From positions 13,666,045-13,730,044 of the forward strand of contig CM067349.1 of the NCBI GenBank assembly GCA_034190875.2: a stretch of 64,000 nucleotides of DNA, given 5' to 3'. This stretch comes from Urechis unicinctus (taxonomy: Eukaryota; Annelida; Polychaeta; Xenopneusta; Urechidae). Each line of letters opens with the position of its first letter. The stretch's first letter is position 1. The notes under the pieces are model-generated. The model searched no databases. It was not told where the DNA came from and saw only the letters and a list, made by a program, of their open reading frames with translations. Of the stretch, positions 26,900 through 38,880 are shown piece after piece. The position numbers and the translations under genes were made by a program.

Positions 26900-28813
26900 A
26901 AAGATAAGATTTGGTACTCAGCCTTTACTACTGTCAAAGGCTGAGTGAGGGTGATGTTCGTGCCACATTCAGGATTGTGAATGGACTGTTGCAGCCCACG
27001 ACAACTGTATTGCCAACCGCAAACAGCAGCTCTGAGCTGGCAAACACCTTTGTTAACTATTTCCATGACAAGGTTGAGGGTATCCGTCAGGTGATGAACT
27101 CAGTTGATGTGGATGATGGTAGGGTACTACCAGACTGTAAACTTGCAGGGGAGCTGATGGTGTCCTTTTCTGCAGTTACCTGTGATGAAGTCATTGCCTT
27201 GATCAAGAAGTGCCCCGCAAAATCCTGCTCTCTGGATCCATTGCCAACTTGGCTGCTGAAGGATGAGAAAGTCTTGCAGGTACTGGCCCCGGTTATGACT
27301 AGATGTGTAAATGCGTCTCTCATGTCAGGGACAATACCGACTAGTCTGAAAAAAGGGATTGTCACTCCTCTGCTCAAAAAAGCATGGTCTAGACACTAAC
27401 ATCTTAAAGAACTACAGACCAGTGTCGAACCTGGCATTCCTGGAGAAGCTTATTGAGAGGATAGCTGCTAGTCGTCTTACTGAGCACATGACCGGGAATG
27501 GTCTGTTTGATCCCTTTCAGTCGGCCTACAGGAGAGGTCATAGGGTGGAGACGGCGCTGCTCCAAGTAAAGGATGACATTGATGTCGCACTGGATGAAGG
27601 TAACGGGGTTCTCCTGCTGTTGATAGACCTGTCGGCAGCGTTCGACACTGTAGACCACTCCATCCTTATTGACAGACTTTTCGCCATCATCGGTCTGCGG
27701 GGAACAGCTCTCAGCTAGATTAAGAGCTATCTTGAAGACAGATCACAGAGTTTCGCAGTTCTTGGAGAAGAATCGGATGTGATCGCCTTGAAAACTGGAG
27801 TGCCACAGGGCAGTGTCCTAGGCCCGCTACTCTTCCTGTGTTATGTCTTGCCTTTAGCCCCTGTCATTGACAGCCACTCTCTGCTCAGACATGGCTACGC
27901 AGACGACACGCAGGTCTACACAAGGTTCCGGCTCGGTGATCAGCTGTACCTTCGGCAGGCCATTAGATCCCTTGAATTATGCGCCAGCGACGTTAGAGTG
28001 TGGATGTCACGCAATAAACTCAAGCTCAACGATGCTGTGGCCCCTAAGCATTACATCAATAGTGTACTAGACTTTGACCCATGTGTCAGTGTAGGTGACG
28101 CATCGATACGAGCTTCTGGATGTGTGAGAAACCTTGGTGCTATGTTTGATCGTTACATGCGCATGGACACTCAGGTGGCGCAGGTCCCGCGAGCGATGTA
28201 CTGCAACATAAGAAAAATCAGCAGAATTCGGCCAATACTGGATAATGAGACGTGCAAGCGAGTGGTGGACGCTCTCGTTACCTCACGACTCGACTTCAAC
28301 AATGTACTTCTTCTTGGGGTTCCTGCCTCTCTTCTGAACCGTTTGAAGCTGGCCCTAAATGCGGCCGCCAGAGTGGTTACGCGCACCAGGAAATTTGATC
28401 ACATCACCCCCATACTCAAGACCCTTCACTGGCTCCCCGTGCATGTAAGGATTGTGTATAAGGTGCTCCTGGTGGTGTTTAGGGTCATGCACAATCTTGG
28501 TGCACCGAAGTACCTCGCAACCCTCCTCAACCCGCATGTCCCAGTGCGAGCACTCTGTTTTGCAAGCGCAAGAGCACTCTTGACAGTCCCCCGGGCGAGA
28601 AGGGCTTTTGGCGAAAGATCTTTCAGGACAGCTGCGCCGCGGCTGTGGAATAATCTTGATGACAGCCTCCGCCAGGCGCAATTCATCGAGGCATTCAAGA
28701 AATGTCTTAAAACACACCTATTCCCACAGGAACGTGCATGAACTCTCAAGCGCATAGAAATGCATATAATGTTGCGCTCCCAAAATAAATGACATTATTA
28801 TTATTATTATTAC
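26900..28813 (+). mobile_element. 5'-truncated CR1/L2-like LINE
   Basis: A non-LTR retrotransposon fossil about 1.9 kb long. It lacks any endonuclease domain and starts in the linker before the reverse transcriptase, as expected from incomplete reverse transcription from the 3' end. It runs through the RT and the conserved C-terminal region to a short 3' UTR, and ends in a simple (ATT)n tail at about 28,793-28,813 preceded by GCGCTCCCAAAATAAATGAC. CR1/L2-type elements commonly end in short 3' repeats rather than poly(A). GC content is near 50 percent, far above the flanks, so insertion was more recent than the decay of the surrounding DNA. I see no clear target-site duplication. CR1 versus L2 placement needs a tree. 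Confidence 0.95.
26911..28741 (+). pseudogene. LINE reverse transcriptase (broken ORF2 remnant)
   Basis: Encodes the enzyme that copies LINE RNA into the genome by target-primed reverse transcription. Seen in order: the pre-RT linker (GDVRATFRIVNGLL, about 26,950), the RT finger motif NYRPVSNLAFLEKL (27,410), FQSAYRRGHRVETALL (about 27,515), catalytic motif A LLIDLSAAFDTVDH (about 27,620), GVPQGSVLGPLLF (27,797), the catalytic YADD box (27,896-27,907), WMSRNKLKLND (about 28,000), RNLGAMFD, ITPILKTLHWLPV (about 28,420) and a C-terminal FKKCLKTHLF before the TGA at 28,739. There are two lesions: a frame change near 27,375-27,400, in or beside an A-run, and a TAG at about 27,716 where the family normally has Trp before IKSYL. 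A short deletion after KLKLND is also likely. All three catalytic aspartates are still present. Confidence 0.95.
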
Positions 28814-30669
28814 TCTATTTACATGTAATTTGGTTACTTTGGCTAATGAACGTTATCGCATTCAAACATGAACATGACGATCAAATCATACTCGGTCCAG
28901 TTATGCAATCCCATGCGTTGACAATCTAAACATGATCCGGGTCTAACTCGATCATTGCCCTCATTAATTCAAATCCACATTGTTGATGTATGTGTCAAGC
29001 ATTGTATATGCTTTTGTAATGAAGCATTTATCTCTTCCAATTAATAATAGATTTTGAAATTAGTTTGGTTGCATTCAGAATAATATGAGCCTAAAAATAA
29101 CCGCGTGTGGAATTAAAAGTGCATATGATTACCGGTTTTTCAAGTAAAACGATGCTCCATAGAATATATACATTTAGATTTGTCAAGATGATAAAAACGA
29201 AAAGTGACTATTGTGTCAGACAAGTGAGCATCACTATTGCGGCATGCCGAAAGAGCTTGTTTTGGCAGTTTGTACATCATGTGGGGCACAATTATAGTGA
29301 TATTTATCAAGTCCTAAAGAATGCCGAATTGTACACGCGGATAAATTTGACAAATGTCGGTGTGCATTGCTACGCAGACGTAGTCAGCAAACATCGGTCA
29401 ATTAAACAAGCTTTACTGTCTTTGCATATGCGTCAAATGTTGTTTTGGGTTTGAGCACAGGACTATATGACTTTATACCGTTTATCTAAACCGACTGGGG
29501 TGACAAGCTGTAAATATATTAACTCGTACAGGATAGGACCAACTTAGATCTACACGTGTTTATCTGTATATAAATGCACATAGTTTGACATCGCTTTTGA
29601 CTACATTTGGACTGAAATATTACTCTGCTTAATTCAATCTTTATGTAGTTTTAACAACCCGACATCGTGGCTAAGACCAGACAGTATAATTCGTACTACA
29701 AATGAGAATTTTGTGTTTGAACTAACCAGGGATTGCCTATAAGTAAATGCTAATACACAACTCTTCTTTCAGACTATCGAGACAATATTGATGCGCCTGC
29801 TACAGCTCCATTAGCAAAAGAGGGTTGCTATCCATGTGATCATACAGCAACGTGATGTTGCTGTTACCATCAGTTTTTATGTCACGTGATATTTGGGTGC
29901 GGCACTCTCGGGAAGAGACATTAGCAATGTTAGACTATTTTGCGATGCTCCATTCAGCCGGTGTGTGGAAAGATTGATGCAAGATGCCTCATTTTGATAT
30001 ATAGTTTACTTTTATTGTCTGACAGTAGCTGAGATCTTTAAATTGATTTGAAAGCGGCAAGGTTCACGGATAAGGGCTCATGCAGGCTAAGATATTTAAA
30101 CAGTGTTAACTTTCTTAGAGAGGAAGGAATTTGCAAATTTTCGGGAACGGTTGTGTTTCAAATCGTTCAACTTGAATGTTTTGATGGGTATAGAATCGAG
30201 TATATCAGGTACAGGAAAGGTGAATGGCGCCAAATGGATTATTTCAATATATTGTAAACAAAACAGTAAAAGCAACTTCCCTCCGAACCCAACGGACTGT
30301 AGTTGATATTGCTATCCTCAAACTTCAAATAACAAGTGCAACTTTAAGTACATAGAACACCTACACCGAAACGCTTGGCCGTACAAAGCCCTGACGATCA
30401 TTAAAGGTACCAAATGCCTTATCGTTGTGGGGCTACTAACTTCAGGGAAATGATAATGTTGATAAATTATTTACACCATACAGCGATACTACTCGACACG
30501 AATCCTGGTGTAAAGAAGGTTGATTGACCGCCATAAAAATGTGTCATTTTTGAATAAAGTCATTCATATTTCCCCCGTAATAGGATGTAATCATTTAGTA
30601 AGGGTCTATTTCTGAGCATTAGTGAAGCATCAGTTTAGGAATGCTGACGGTAAGTTCGAGATTTCACGT
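28814..30669. other. Gene-free spacer
   Basis: AT-rich sequence between the LINE and the SINE candidate. The 115-codon frame at 29,107-29,454 (plus) has no domain I recognise, and its length is expected by chance. Confidence 0.45.
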
Positions 30670-30975
30670 TACATTTAACAACGATGTGATGTTGCGACGG
30701 TGAGGGGTGTGGATGCTTGGGATGCTTGGGAAGCTCCCATTAAAAGCCAGCGCCCACTTGGCCCAAAACCGTTGCCCAGACCACACTGCAAAACCCACAT
30801 CGCTGGGACGAAGGTCCAGTACGGTACTATTGGTTGAGTGTAACCCCATTCACAGATGGGACCGCCATTTAACGTAATCATCCCAGTCAAGGGAACCCTT
30901 TAGGTTTTCACACCTGAACCAACGACCCGTGGGCGGAAAGGCGACGTGATTTACCACCACGCCGAGCCGGCTAGC
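30670..30975 (-). mobile_element. Probable tRNA-derived SINE
   Basis: A GC-rich island read on the minus strand. Its 5' head (about 30,975 down to 30,908) looks like a tRNA-type RNA polymerase III promoter: an A-box-like GGTGGTAAATCACG (30,945-30,958), then GCCTTTCCGCCCACGGG, then a B-box-like GGTTCAGGTG (30,911-30,920), with about 25-35 bp between boxes. The body continues about 240 bp to near 30,670 and includes a short internal duplication (GGATGCTTGG, about 30,712-30,732). I cannot name the family. A decayed tRNA pseudogene with unrelated flank is the alternative, but the uniform high GC of the whole unit argues for one SINE. Confidence 0.6.
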
Positions 30976-32519
30976 ATCACTTAGGTACCAACAAGTATTA
31001 TATGGAATCTTTCATAGTTCGTATTCATGAAACAACTGTGAAATGATACATTATATGGCAGTTTACTGAGGACTACCAGCGTTACTTCCATCAGTAAATT
31101 AGCAGGAATTTATTTGATCATTTTCTTCCCTCATTTACATTTATTACTATGAATAACGACATTACTGAGCCTGATCTATTCGCTCATATGGACACCTCTA
31201 CGTGGCCGTGGTCTCCCTGATGATGAAAATTGTGACTGATTCAATAGCGAAATGTACACACATGCACATATCATATTTATGGAGTCTAGTTATTGACTTT
31301 TCACTAAACTCCTTGCTCGGTTTCACTGTCGAAAACTTTCTTCTCGGGAAACTAAATATTAGCCGTTCAGGAGTTTGCGTTTCTTATAACTCAAAAGCAC
31401 TCAGGTCCTTCAACAGACAGCATACGTCGCTACAGACTCTTCAGACGGAACGGAGATGTTACCACTTCAAAAGTAATCCTAAATGATGATATATGTTTAT
31501 TATGCCATAACATTTACCATAGCATAACCTTGCGGAGACAAAAATGATAATTGAAGTGCGTCTTGCGACTGTGCGACCCCATATTGATGTGGATAGGTCG
31601 CAAAAAGACCTATCGTGCGGGGCAAAAGGAAGGACCGAAAGTTGTTTTACCGGTAGAATATTCGTGATAATTTTTGCCACTTTGGCCTCAAGGGCTCAAT
31701 GTGTTTAATCCTAACCATTGTTAATAGCATACGCAATAACATGTACCAGACGGGCTTCTTGCGAGGATGTATAGGTCGGCAAAAATGCATTTGATAATAA
31801 AGTATATTTGAACAGCATCATTGATTTAATGCAATAGTAAAGAAATTAGGTCAAAGTTTTGTCTTAGAATTTGAATATTATGAACTGGGATAGACGTTTT
31901 ACTCATATACATCTTAATACAAAATAATGTAGATGAAAGATGCATCTTTCTGATATATATTGAATCAATAAATCATATTTGGTCACATCAGGATCAACAG
32001 AGAAAGCTGCCTTCGATATACCATCGGCCACTGTCTATGGATTAGTAGAAGTTCAGCAATTGTATATACCCTAATCTAAACAATAACATTGATAGCTTTC
32101 AGCAATTCATGGCTATTAATTTTGTTTGGAATGACATCACAGAACTAATCCAATCTTGAGCAAATAGCATCGTTGTAAACAAATATTATTTTTGAGTTTA
32201 ATGCTACTAAACTTGAAATCTGTACAATACTGTAACTTTGCCAAAGGGTGCATAATGATGCATCTGCCTATCCGGTAAAAGCCATTACGTTTTGTATACT
32301 TATTTCAACATTCATATCTGAGCAAATGATCATATATGAGCGTAACAATTATGTGGAATAGACGGTGTTGAATCGTTTGGCATAAGGTGCCCGCGCACAA
32401 GTGTCGTAATGTTTGATAAATTTCCATATGTACCTTATTACACGGCAATTAATTTACGCTTTTAGAGATTATGCTCCCTAGCTGTGACAAAACATGGTGC
32501 AAGGCAACGTGGATGGGTA
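30976..32519. other. Gene-free spacer
   Basis: No gene recognised. It contains the short hairpin at 31,592-31,614. Partial similarities among 31,480-31,545, 31,545-31,610 and 31,735-31,790 (CTTGCGA and AGGTCGSCAAAAA-type words) suggest a decayed local repeat. Confidence 0.4.
31592..31614. other. Short perfect hairpin
   Basis: GATAGGTC (31,592-31,599) and GACCTATC (31,607-31,614) are perfect reverse complements around an A-rich 7-base loop. No following T-run or other sign of function is visible. It could be chance or part of the decayed local repeat. Confidence 0.5.
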
Positions 32520-33720
32520 ATTCTCACTTGTTATTCGTTATGGGCTCCAATGTTCTATATAAGCTGCTTGATAGCTTATTGTGTGAGCGGGACGGTACCT
32601 AACAGACCAATTGTAGTTTAGTTTTACCAACTGTCTTAAATCACAAATTGTATTGATAAGGCATATCTGCTAATGAGTTCATTGATATATAAGCAAATCA
32701 TACGTTCACGTGACCTCATGCGTGCTGTGCTACATTGTTTATGTGACTTGCAACAACTATTCACCCAGTAGCCCTCCCCATACATTATTAAACCAATGTT
32801 ACAAATTAAAAACCCAAATGTTGACATTTTCTTGCAGTTGAATGACACTTTCATGAGAGTAAACATTGTAGCTTGCTTACTTATCGAGGGACAATATTTG
32901 TTGACTTAATTTTTTGATATATATATCCAATATATATTACCAGTTGTACGAAAGATTAATGCAGCATATTGCAATATTTAGAATATTTATGAATAACGCA
33001 ATTTCTATCTTCAAATGGGTTATTAGTGTTAATGCCGTAGACAATAATACGCTGATACAAATAGATGAGCATGACAAATGGATGTAACGTTGCAATACAC
33101 TTACCAGATCCCAGGTCCGCCGGCTTCATTGCCTTCCCATTTTCGTCGGTCACGGCTAACGTTATCTAAGCGCTCAGATATTGACATGAGGAAGATATGG
33201 ATAATTCCGTATTTGGTTTAAACAGGTACTACATGTCAACTTTCAGCAATTAAGAGCCCTGGCGCTCACAGGGCTTCCCGTAGAGACAAATCCCCCTGAA
33301 GCCAAAACCTAGAAAACATTTAATAGTTATCATATCATAGAGTTATTCAACATATTACATTAGTTCTAAACATTTAAGGTTTTTAATCCGACCGTGCAGG
33401 CCTTAAATCACAACGACATCACATACAACCACTTTATTATTGGATACTATGTCATAATAGCGAATTCAATGACCTGACGATATGCTTAAGATTATTCCGT
33501 TGACTGAGTCGACTGCTTCATCGCGTGGCGACAGCCTTTCTCTTCTCGATATTCAATAATGCGATACAAGGTTATCTCGCATCACATGATATTTCGCAAT
33601 ATACATATGCACTCGATACTGCTCTACAATGCATACAGCCCGATGTTCTTAATTGATTGGAAAGGTTCAGATAGTCTGTCTGCACTCGACAGATAGCGCC
33701 AGCACATATGCTTTACTAAA
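32520..33720 (+). repeat. Diverged duplicated block D, copy 2
   Basis: Collinear with segments of 24,290-26,600. Shared are CTCCAATGTTCTAT (about 32,547), TTTATGAATAACGCAATTTC (about 32,987), the R1 copy at 33,065 and CGCATCACATGATATTTCGCA (about 33,579). It is more compact than copy 1 and lacks the GC-richer 24.9-25.1 kb stretch. Noncoding. Confidence 0.7.
33065..33235 (+). repeat. R1 dispersed repeat, copy 6 (inside block D)
   Basis: Contains GGATGTAACGTTGCAATACACTT, CCCAGGTCCGCCGGCTT and GTCACGGCTAACGTTATC (about 33,151). It is the most diverged copy at its right end. Confidence 0.65.
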
Positions 33721-36103
33721 CACATCTCAAACATCAACATGACTGGACCTTTATGATGACAATCCACCCAGACCTGCCGTGTATCTTCATCAGCATTTGG
33801 TGTGAAGAAAAGAGCGTCATTGTAAATGTTAAGAAAACGTTGTATCCGAGTATTGATTAGCTAATGTCTATCTACGTATGTTTCGGTATTGCCTTCACAG
33901 GCCCAATAATAATGACATGGTTTTGTTGATTGAGTGATGAAATTTAATTTGCTGGCGCAAGTTTATAAATCCATCCGAATTGTACATCTCGACATCTAAT
34001 TGCACAATATACTCATCGTATTGCAGATTGGGCAGCAGACTATATCTCAGAAACCAGCACATGATTGCTTTGATCGGACAATAGATAGCATCAGCGTTGT
34101 ACAGATCTATTGGTACATGAATTGACTCATAGGTTAACCTGAATGGTGGTATATTCGTTTTATGAAATAATGTACAATACACTATCACCTTGCAAGACCA
34201 CAAATAAATGGGCGGCCGAATGGCATGTTTGTTATCTTAAGTTCATGCGATGGCGACACATTAGGGTTTCTAGGCCTTTATGACACTGCCTAGGCTGGGA
34301 TTTAAGTCTGTATATCGCATCTATCTCTATGACGCTTAAATTTATACCTGTAAACATATTATAATTCTCCCGATAAATAACGGCTAATGGATTAGATTTG
34401 GAGGATAACATGTGGCCTAAAGGACAGTTCAAGGAATATAGTCGACAATTATAGTTCGTTCCAAGATAAAAGCCTATTTTGCACATCAACTTCTCTGTGC
34501 TACGGTAACGGATTTTTTTTTGATTATAAAGGCCAGTAAATGCTCACTCAATATGTAGTGTTTGAAACCAAATCATGTTTCGATGTCTCGTTCAGTAAAT
34601 TAGATCAATTATTATATTCCGAAATTGAAAGCCATTTAAAATGCTGCTCATATTCCATTGACGTCACTATGGTGAGAGGTCTTGCTCTGTTGCTTACGGA
34701 CTGATAATTACGCAACCATTACAATTAAACACTGGTGCTAGTAGTTGCCCGTTTTGCATTCAAATGCATATATTATGCAACTTCTTTTCAATAATTGCAT
34801 TATATACAGCTATGGACGATTACAATTTTGTTTGCTGCCCTAAAAGTATATGACGCAATAACCATTGTTCAGCCGAAACGTGGAAATGGTGATGTCAGTC
34901 ACTTTATTATATAAATGCCTATCTATATGCAAAGCGCCGTGGCCAGTACGGCTGCTAGTCTGACTTCTGAATCCGCATAAAACCTGTTGGCATAAGGCAC
35001 CAGATAAATAAGAAGGAATAGCTTCGTAACAGGTGTGCCTTATATGACCAATGATGGAGCCGTTGAAGAAGAAATGAAGTAGCCAAACTACAGTACTAAC
35101 CTAAATAAATATAACGATTAGCCTTAATACGTTATTGTATTTAAATTAACTTGACCAAGGTGCAACATTGTTAAATTTGGGTTGCGTTGTAGATTGCCGG
35201 TAGATGTTCGCAAAATCTACTCATTAGAAGGTCCAGGCAACATTAAGATATAAGTTGGAAGTATCGTTGATTGCACTTCTTATAACGGGCAAAATGATAT
35301 ATTTTCCGTGTATCTGATAAAAACGTTTATAATAATAAGCGAATGTTGTCATCATTCCAAATCAAAACACAGAGTATACCAATATATTGAACGGGAACAG
35401 ACACACACAGCTCATTAGCTATCATAGATATACATTGAAATAGTCGATGTTACATTACGGCGGGGCCTATCGAAATCCATAGAATTTATGCAATGCAAAT
35501 GACTTGCGGAATCGCATTTCTGTCAGAGAATACTCCGTTCTTCTTACTAATAGATATGTTTTGTGTATCGTCTTACTAATGAGGGTCACACAAATTTTCC
35601 TTTTCTTGAGGGAGTAGGGTCAGTCTCTTTCAAGGCTTTCGTGGGGGGGACAAAATATTTCAGGTTGCATAAAATTGTGGCAAAATGGCCCTCCTCGGCG
35701 GATATTTATGAGCGGGCGGAACTGTAGGAATTTACTGCCAGCAACTGTCCATTATGATAAAGGTAAACAATATACAGGTGTAAATATCTTCTATGTATAT
35801 TGCGGGACCTCTTTCTAGCAATATCCTTTGCAGATTTGTATTTAGTTTATTTGTAACAACATAGGTTGGGCGCTATAGCAATCATTGTTTGATCATACCA
35901 TATAAACCTTACATTAACGTGCACTAGAGTCAAGTGTAAGTAGCGTTGTTGTGAGCACATTTTATTCTTGCACTTGATGTTAATCAACTTGAAAACCATG
36001 CAGCAAACGTGTACACTCGTGTATCAGTGAATTTACTACCCCGATGCTCTGTCATATTCCTGGGTTGAATATGTAGTGTTTCATCTTGGCTGGGCGTCTT
36101 TAT
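33721..36103. other. Gene-free spacer
   Basis: No recognised gene. Open frames of 102 codons (33,895-34,203, minus) and 85 codons (34,232-34,489, minus) show no known motif. 35,600-35,720 is slightly G-rich without an assignable identity. Confidence 0.45.
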
Positions 36104-36523
36104 TGTTATCTGTTTTATTGCCATCGTTGTATGTGTTCTATGTCACATCCCGTCTTTCTGACCATCGTTGTACCTTTGATGTTTCCTTAATTGTAATTGA
36201 CCCATCTGGACATGCGTAGTCGCCTGTGTGCATTTGACGTTTATAACATCCGGTCAGTTGGGATTACCCATCGTAAAAATACTGAGGCGGGTGTGCCACA
36301 ATCAGCCGAGATGGACCCTACCCCTCGCATCCTCTGATTGGATGTATGTTATTTAATATATATGTATCGATATGTGATTGGCTGGAGGACCAGCAAAGTA
36401 TTGTGGTACGGTTGAGGTGCGAGGCAGTCGAGGCACGAAGAGAGAGAGAGAGATATTGGAAATAAAGAGACTTGTTACTCAAAACCGACTTGTACTATTT
36501 ACCCCCAATCGTAGTACATAACA
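36104..36523 (+). mobile_element. Solo-LTR-like fossil
   Basis: A 420-bp stretch bounded by short inverted ends TGTTAT and ATAACA, as expected of a long terminal repeat. It has LTR-like internal order: a TATA-like TATTTAATATATAT near 36,350, a GC-richer purine-rich segment with a GAGAGAGA run near 36,440, and a polyadenylation signal AATAAA at 36,461-36,466 followed by CTTGTTACTC. No second copy or internal retroelement genes are visible nearby, and the immediate flanks show no matching target-site duplication, so the boundaries are tentative. A Gypsy-type origin is a guess from general layout. If real, it is an old relic. Confidence 0.4.
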
Positions 36524-38139
36524 GCTCACCAAATCATATAAATTTTATTCGCTCGTTTTTGCGTAGTTATCTCAACCAAAGCAACAATACACATTTATGT
36601 AACCATGCCATAAAATACATAGTTATGCATTGCTTAGTATTGGGTGTCCAAGTATGAAAAATGCAGTGTTTGATTAATATGATACGAGGCTCTTGACACA
36701 CCATCTCATTAAGTTATATAAGGGTTTATGAGCCACATTTGATTTTCAAATAAATTTCTAGACTTGTTCATGTTGTCTGCTTTGCATAGTTGGATACTAT
36801 TATTATCGAGCAAATTAAGCGATGATATTCGGCAGTAGCCGCTGGTGCAACCGCTCTTCATTAAAATCGGAATATGATCAATTTAATTCTTTCAGTCTGT
36901 AATTGTGGTTTATCGATATTTCGCGTGAACATACGTTGCGGATTGGTTGCTGGCTTGTATAGGTTTATTCAAATCATATCTTAAATTATAGCATAGATCG
37001 AAATGATCAAAACTAAAGTAATGGACCAAATTTACTTAAACCCCAGTAAATGCAACATTTCCATAATTCAGGGAAGTTGCTGATCACGTTCGCTTACAGG
37101 TTAAGGCTCGGATGAGCATACAAACATAAACAACTTTATGTTCTGATGTAAATCTGCAGACATATGTTCAACAGTATGCAACATGCGAGTAGAGAATATG
37201 CAGATGGTATAGCTGGTCGTGACACAGATGCATCAGGATGAGAGCCACCAGTTGTGCCCGCCAATACAACATGAAACTGTGTATAGGTAGCATTGCATCA
37301 AAGCAAGACTTTAATGCATAGATTTCAATGTACACTATTTATTGTGCGAGCCATATGATTACGACCGCCCCACCATACATTTATCGGCCAAGGCATCCGT
37401 TCACAGCCTGCCATGTCACGTGAAATGGCAAGACGGTTAGCGCGCGTTTAAATGCATCTATCACATAGGACTACAGCGTCCGACCGTGCCTTTAGTGTTC
37501 CACGTGTTTTAATGCCGACTGGGTACGTTCTCGTCAGCACAACATAAATTTGAGGGGGGATTTTTTTCTACAAAAAGCTTCTTTAATTTTCCTTTGAAAT
37601 GATGGACGCCTTAAATCAAGCAACTTTTGACCCACGCGTGTTATCGAAATCAATTAAGGAATCATTAAGCCATGCTCTAATTATCCAACATGCCGTTTTT
37701 GCTAGAAAGCATTCAAACATACGTTGGATGGTATGAATCTTTATTATTCCACGGGAAGAGAAAACAAATTGGTATCCACTGAGTTAGTTTCATAATAATC
37801 TTTGATTAGCATAGAAGACGTATATCGTAAGCTTTTGCTATCACATGTGTTATTTTAGAATGAGTTTTGGAAGTAGAATAATAAAATGGCACGCATATGA
37901 AAATACAGGATACTTTTGACAACATATACTTTATATTTTGCAAGGACATCTGCTTAAGCAATTATCTTAATAATTAGGACATTATCTATATACAATGGTA
38001 GCAGAGGCCAGGAGTTTTATATCAATATTAACATCATTGCTGTTCTTATGCTTTATAAACTTATGAATATCTCCCAACTGCTTTCGTGAAGTGCAATTGT
38101 TAATCATCAAAATGAGAATGAAGATACTAGCGATATAAA
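36524..38139. other. Gene-free spacer
   Basis: No gene or repeat recognised. There is a small GC-richer patch at 37,370-37,520 with no tRNA fold that I can make. Confidence 0.4.
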
Positions 38140-38352
38140 ATTACTAGCCCATTGTTCTCGACACAGCCTGATCAAAACGTTTCGAGTTTATGCTGCTCGA
38201 TATCGTGCTACCTACGATGATCAGCTTGGCTTCAAGGCCGGTCACTCAACGGATTGATGCATTTACACCACTACGAGCATCCTACAATGCTACAAAGATC
38301 TTGGCAGCACATGCTTTCTAGGTGCGTCTCAGGCCTTTAAAAAGGTCATGAT
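38140..38352 (+). mobile_element. LINE reverse transcriptase fragment
   Basis: A short scrap of a different non-LTR retrotransposon. One frame reads IVLDTA-stop-SKRFEFMLLD (from about 38,149). After a frame change near 38,210 another reads DDQLGFKAGHSTD-stop-CIY (about 38,217-38,266) and then CFLGASQAFKKV (about 38,313-38,348). These match the usual order of RT finger motifs: a SKVFE-type block, then QFGFKxxHSTD, then motif A FLDASKAFDRV. The motif A catalytic Asp is replaced, and a stop lies in place of a normally hydrophobic residue after HSTD. The fragment ends abruptly at the TA-rich tract at 38,357. It is dead and much older than the 26.9 kb element. Confidence 0.85.
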
Positions 38353-38356
38353 GATA

Positions 38357-38364
38357 CTAAAAAT

Positions 38365-38413
<49 letters not shown>

Positions 38414-38880
38414 ATATTCTATATATCATTTATATATATATATATATATATATATATCTATATATAGCAGACAATGGCTATATACATATATACAACAGCT
38501 ATATATGTATATATATAATTTTTCATAGATAATATATGTATATATATGATGGCCTGATTTATATATACATATATCTATATATATTTATATACATATATAT
38601 AAGTATTAATATATATACATATATATAAGTATATATATTTATATATATGTGTATATTCATATAAATATATGTATATATACTATATATATATAAATATATA
38701 AATGAATATATATATATATATGTATATATTTATATATATATATATGTAAACATATATACTTGTGTGTGTATATATATATATTTACATATTTATATGTATA
38801 AATATATATCTATGTGTTTGTTTGTATAATACGTGTGTGCGTTTGTTTGTGTTTTTGTGCGCGTGTATGAACACATATAT
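38357..38880. repeat. TA-rich tract containing remnants of a nearby sequence
   Basis: TATA runs with scattered non-TA words, ending in a GT-rich part (38,760-38,880). GCAGACAATGGCT (38,467-38,479), ACAACAGCT (38,492-38,500), TTTTTCAT (38,519-38,526) and TGGCCTGA (38,550-38,557) occur in the same order at 39,305-39,369, where ordinary sequence lies between them. A CATTT/TTCT pair to the left also matches. The tract therefore appears to be a duplicate of 39.27-39.37 kb largely replaced by TA repeats. Confidence 0.9.

Noticed and set aside
28171-28755. Minus-strand frames of 71-120 codons over the LINE
   Set aside because: They lie antisense to the well-supported RT coding strand and show no known motif.
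37380-37450. A possible tRNA fold in a GC-richer patch
   Set aside because: No B box and no consistent cloverleaf.
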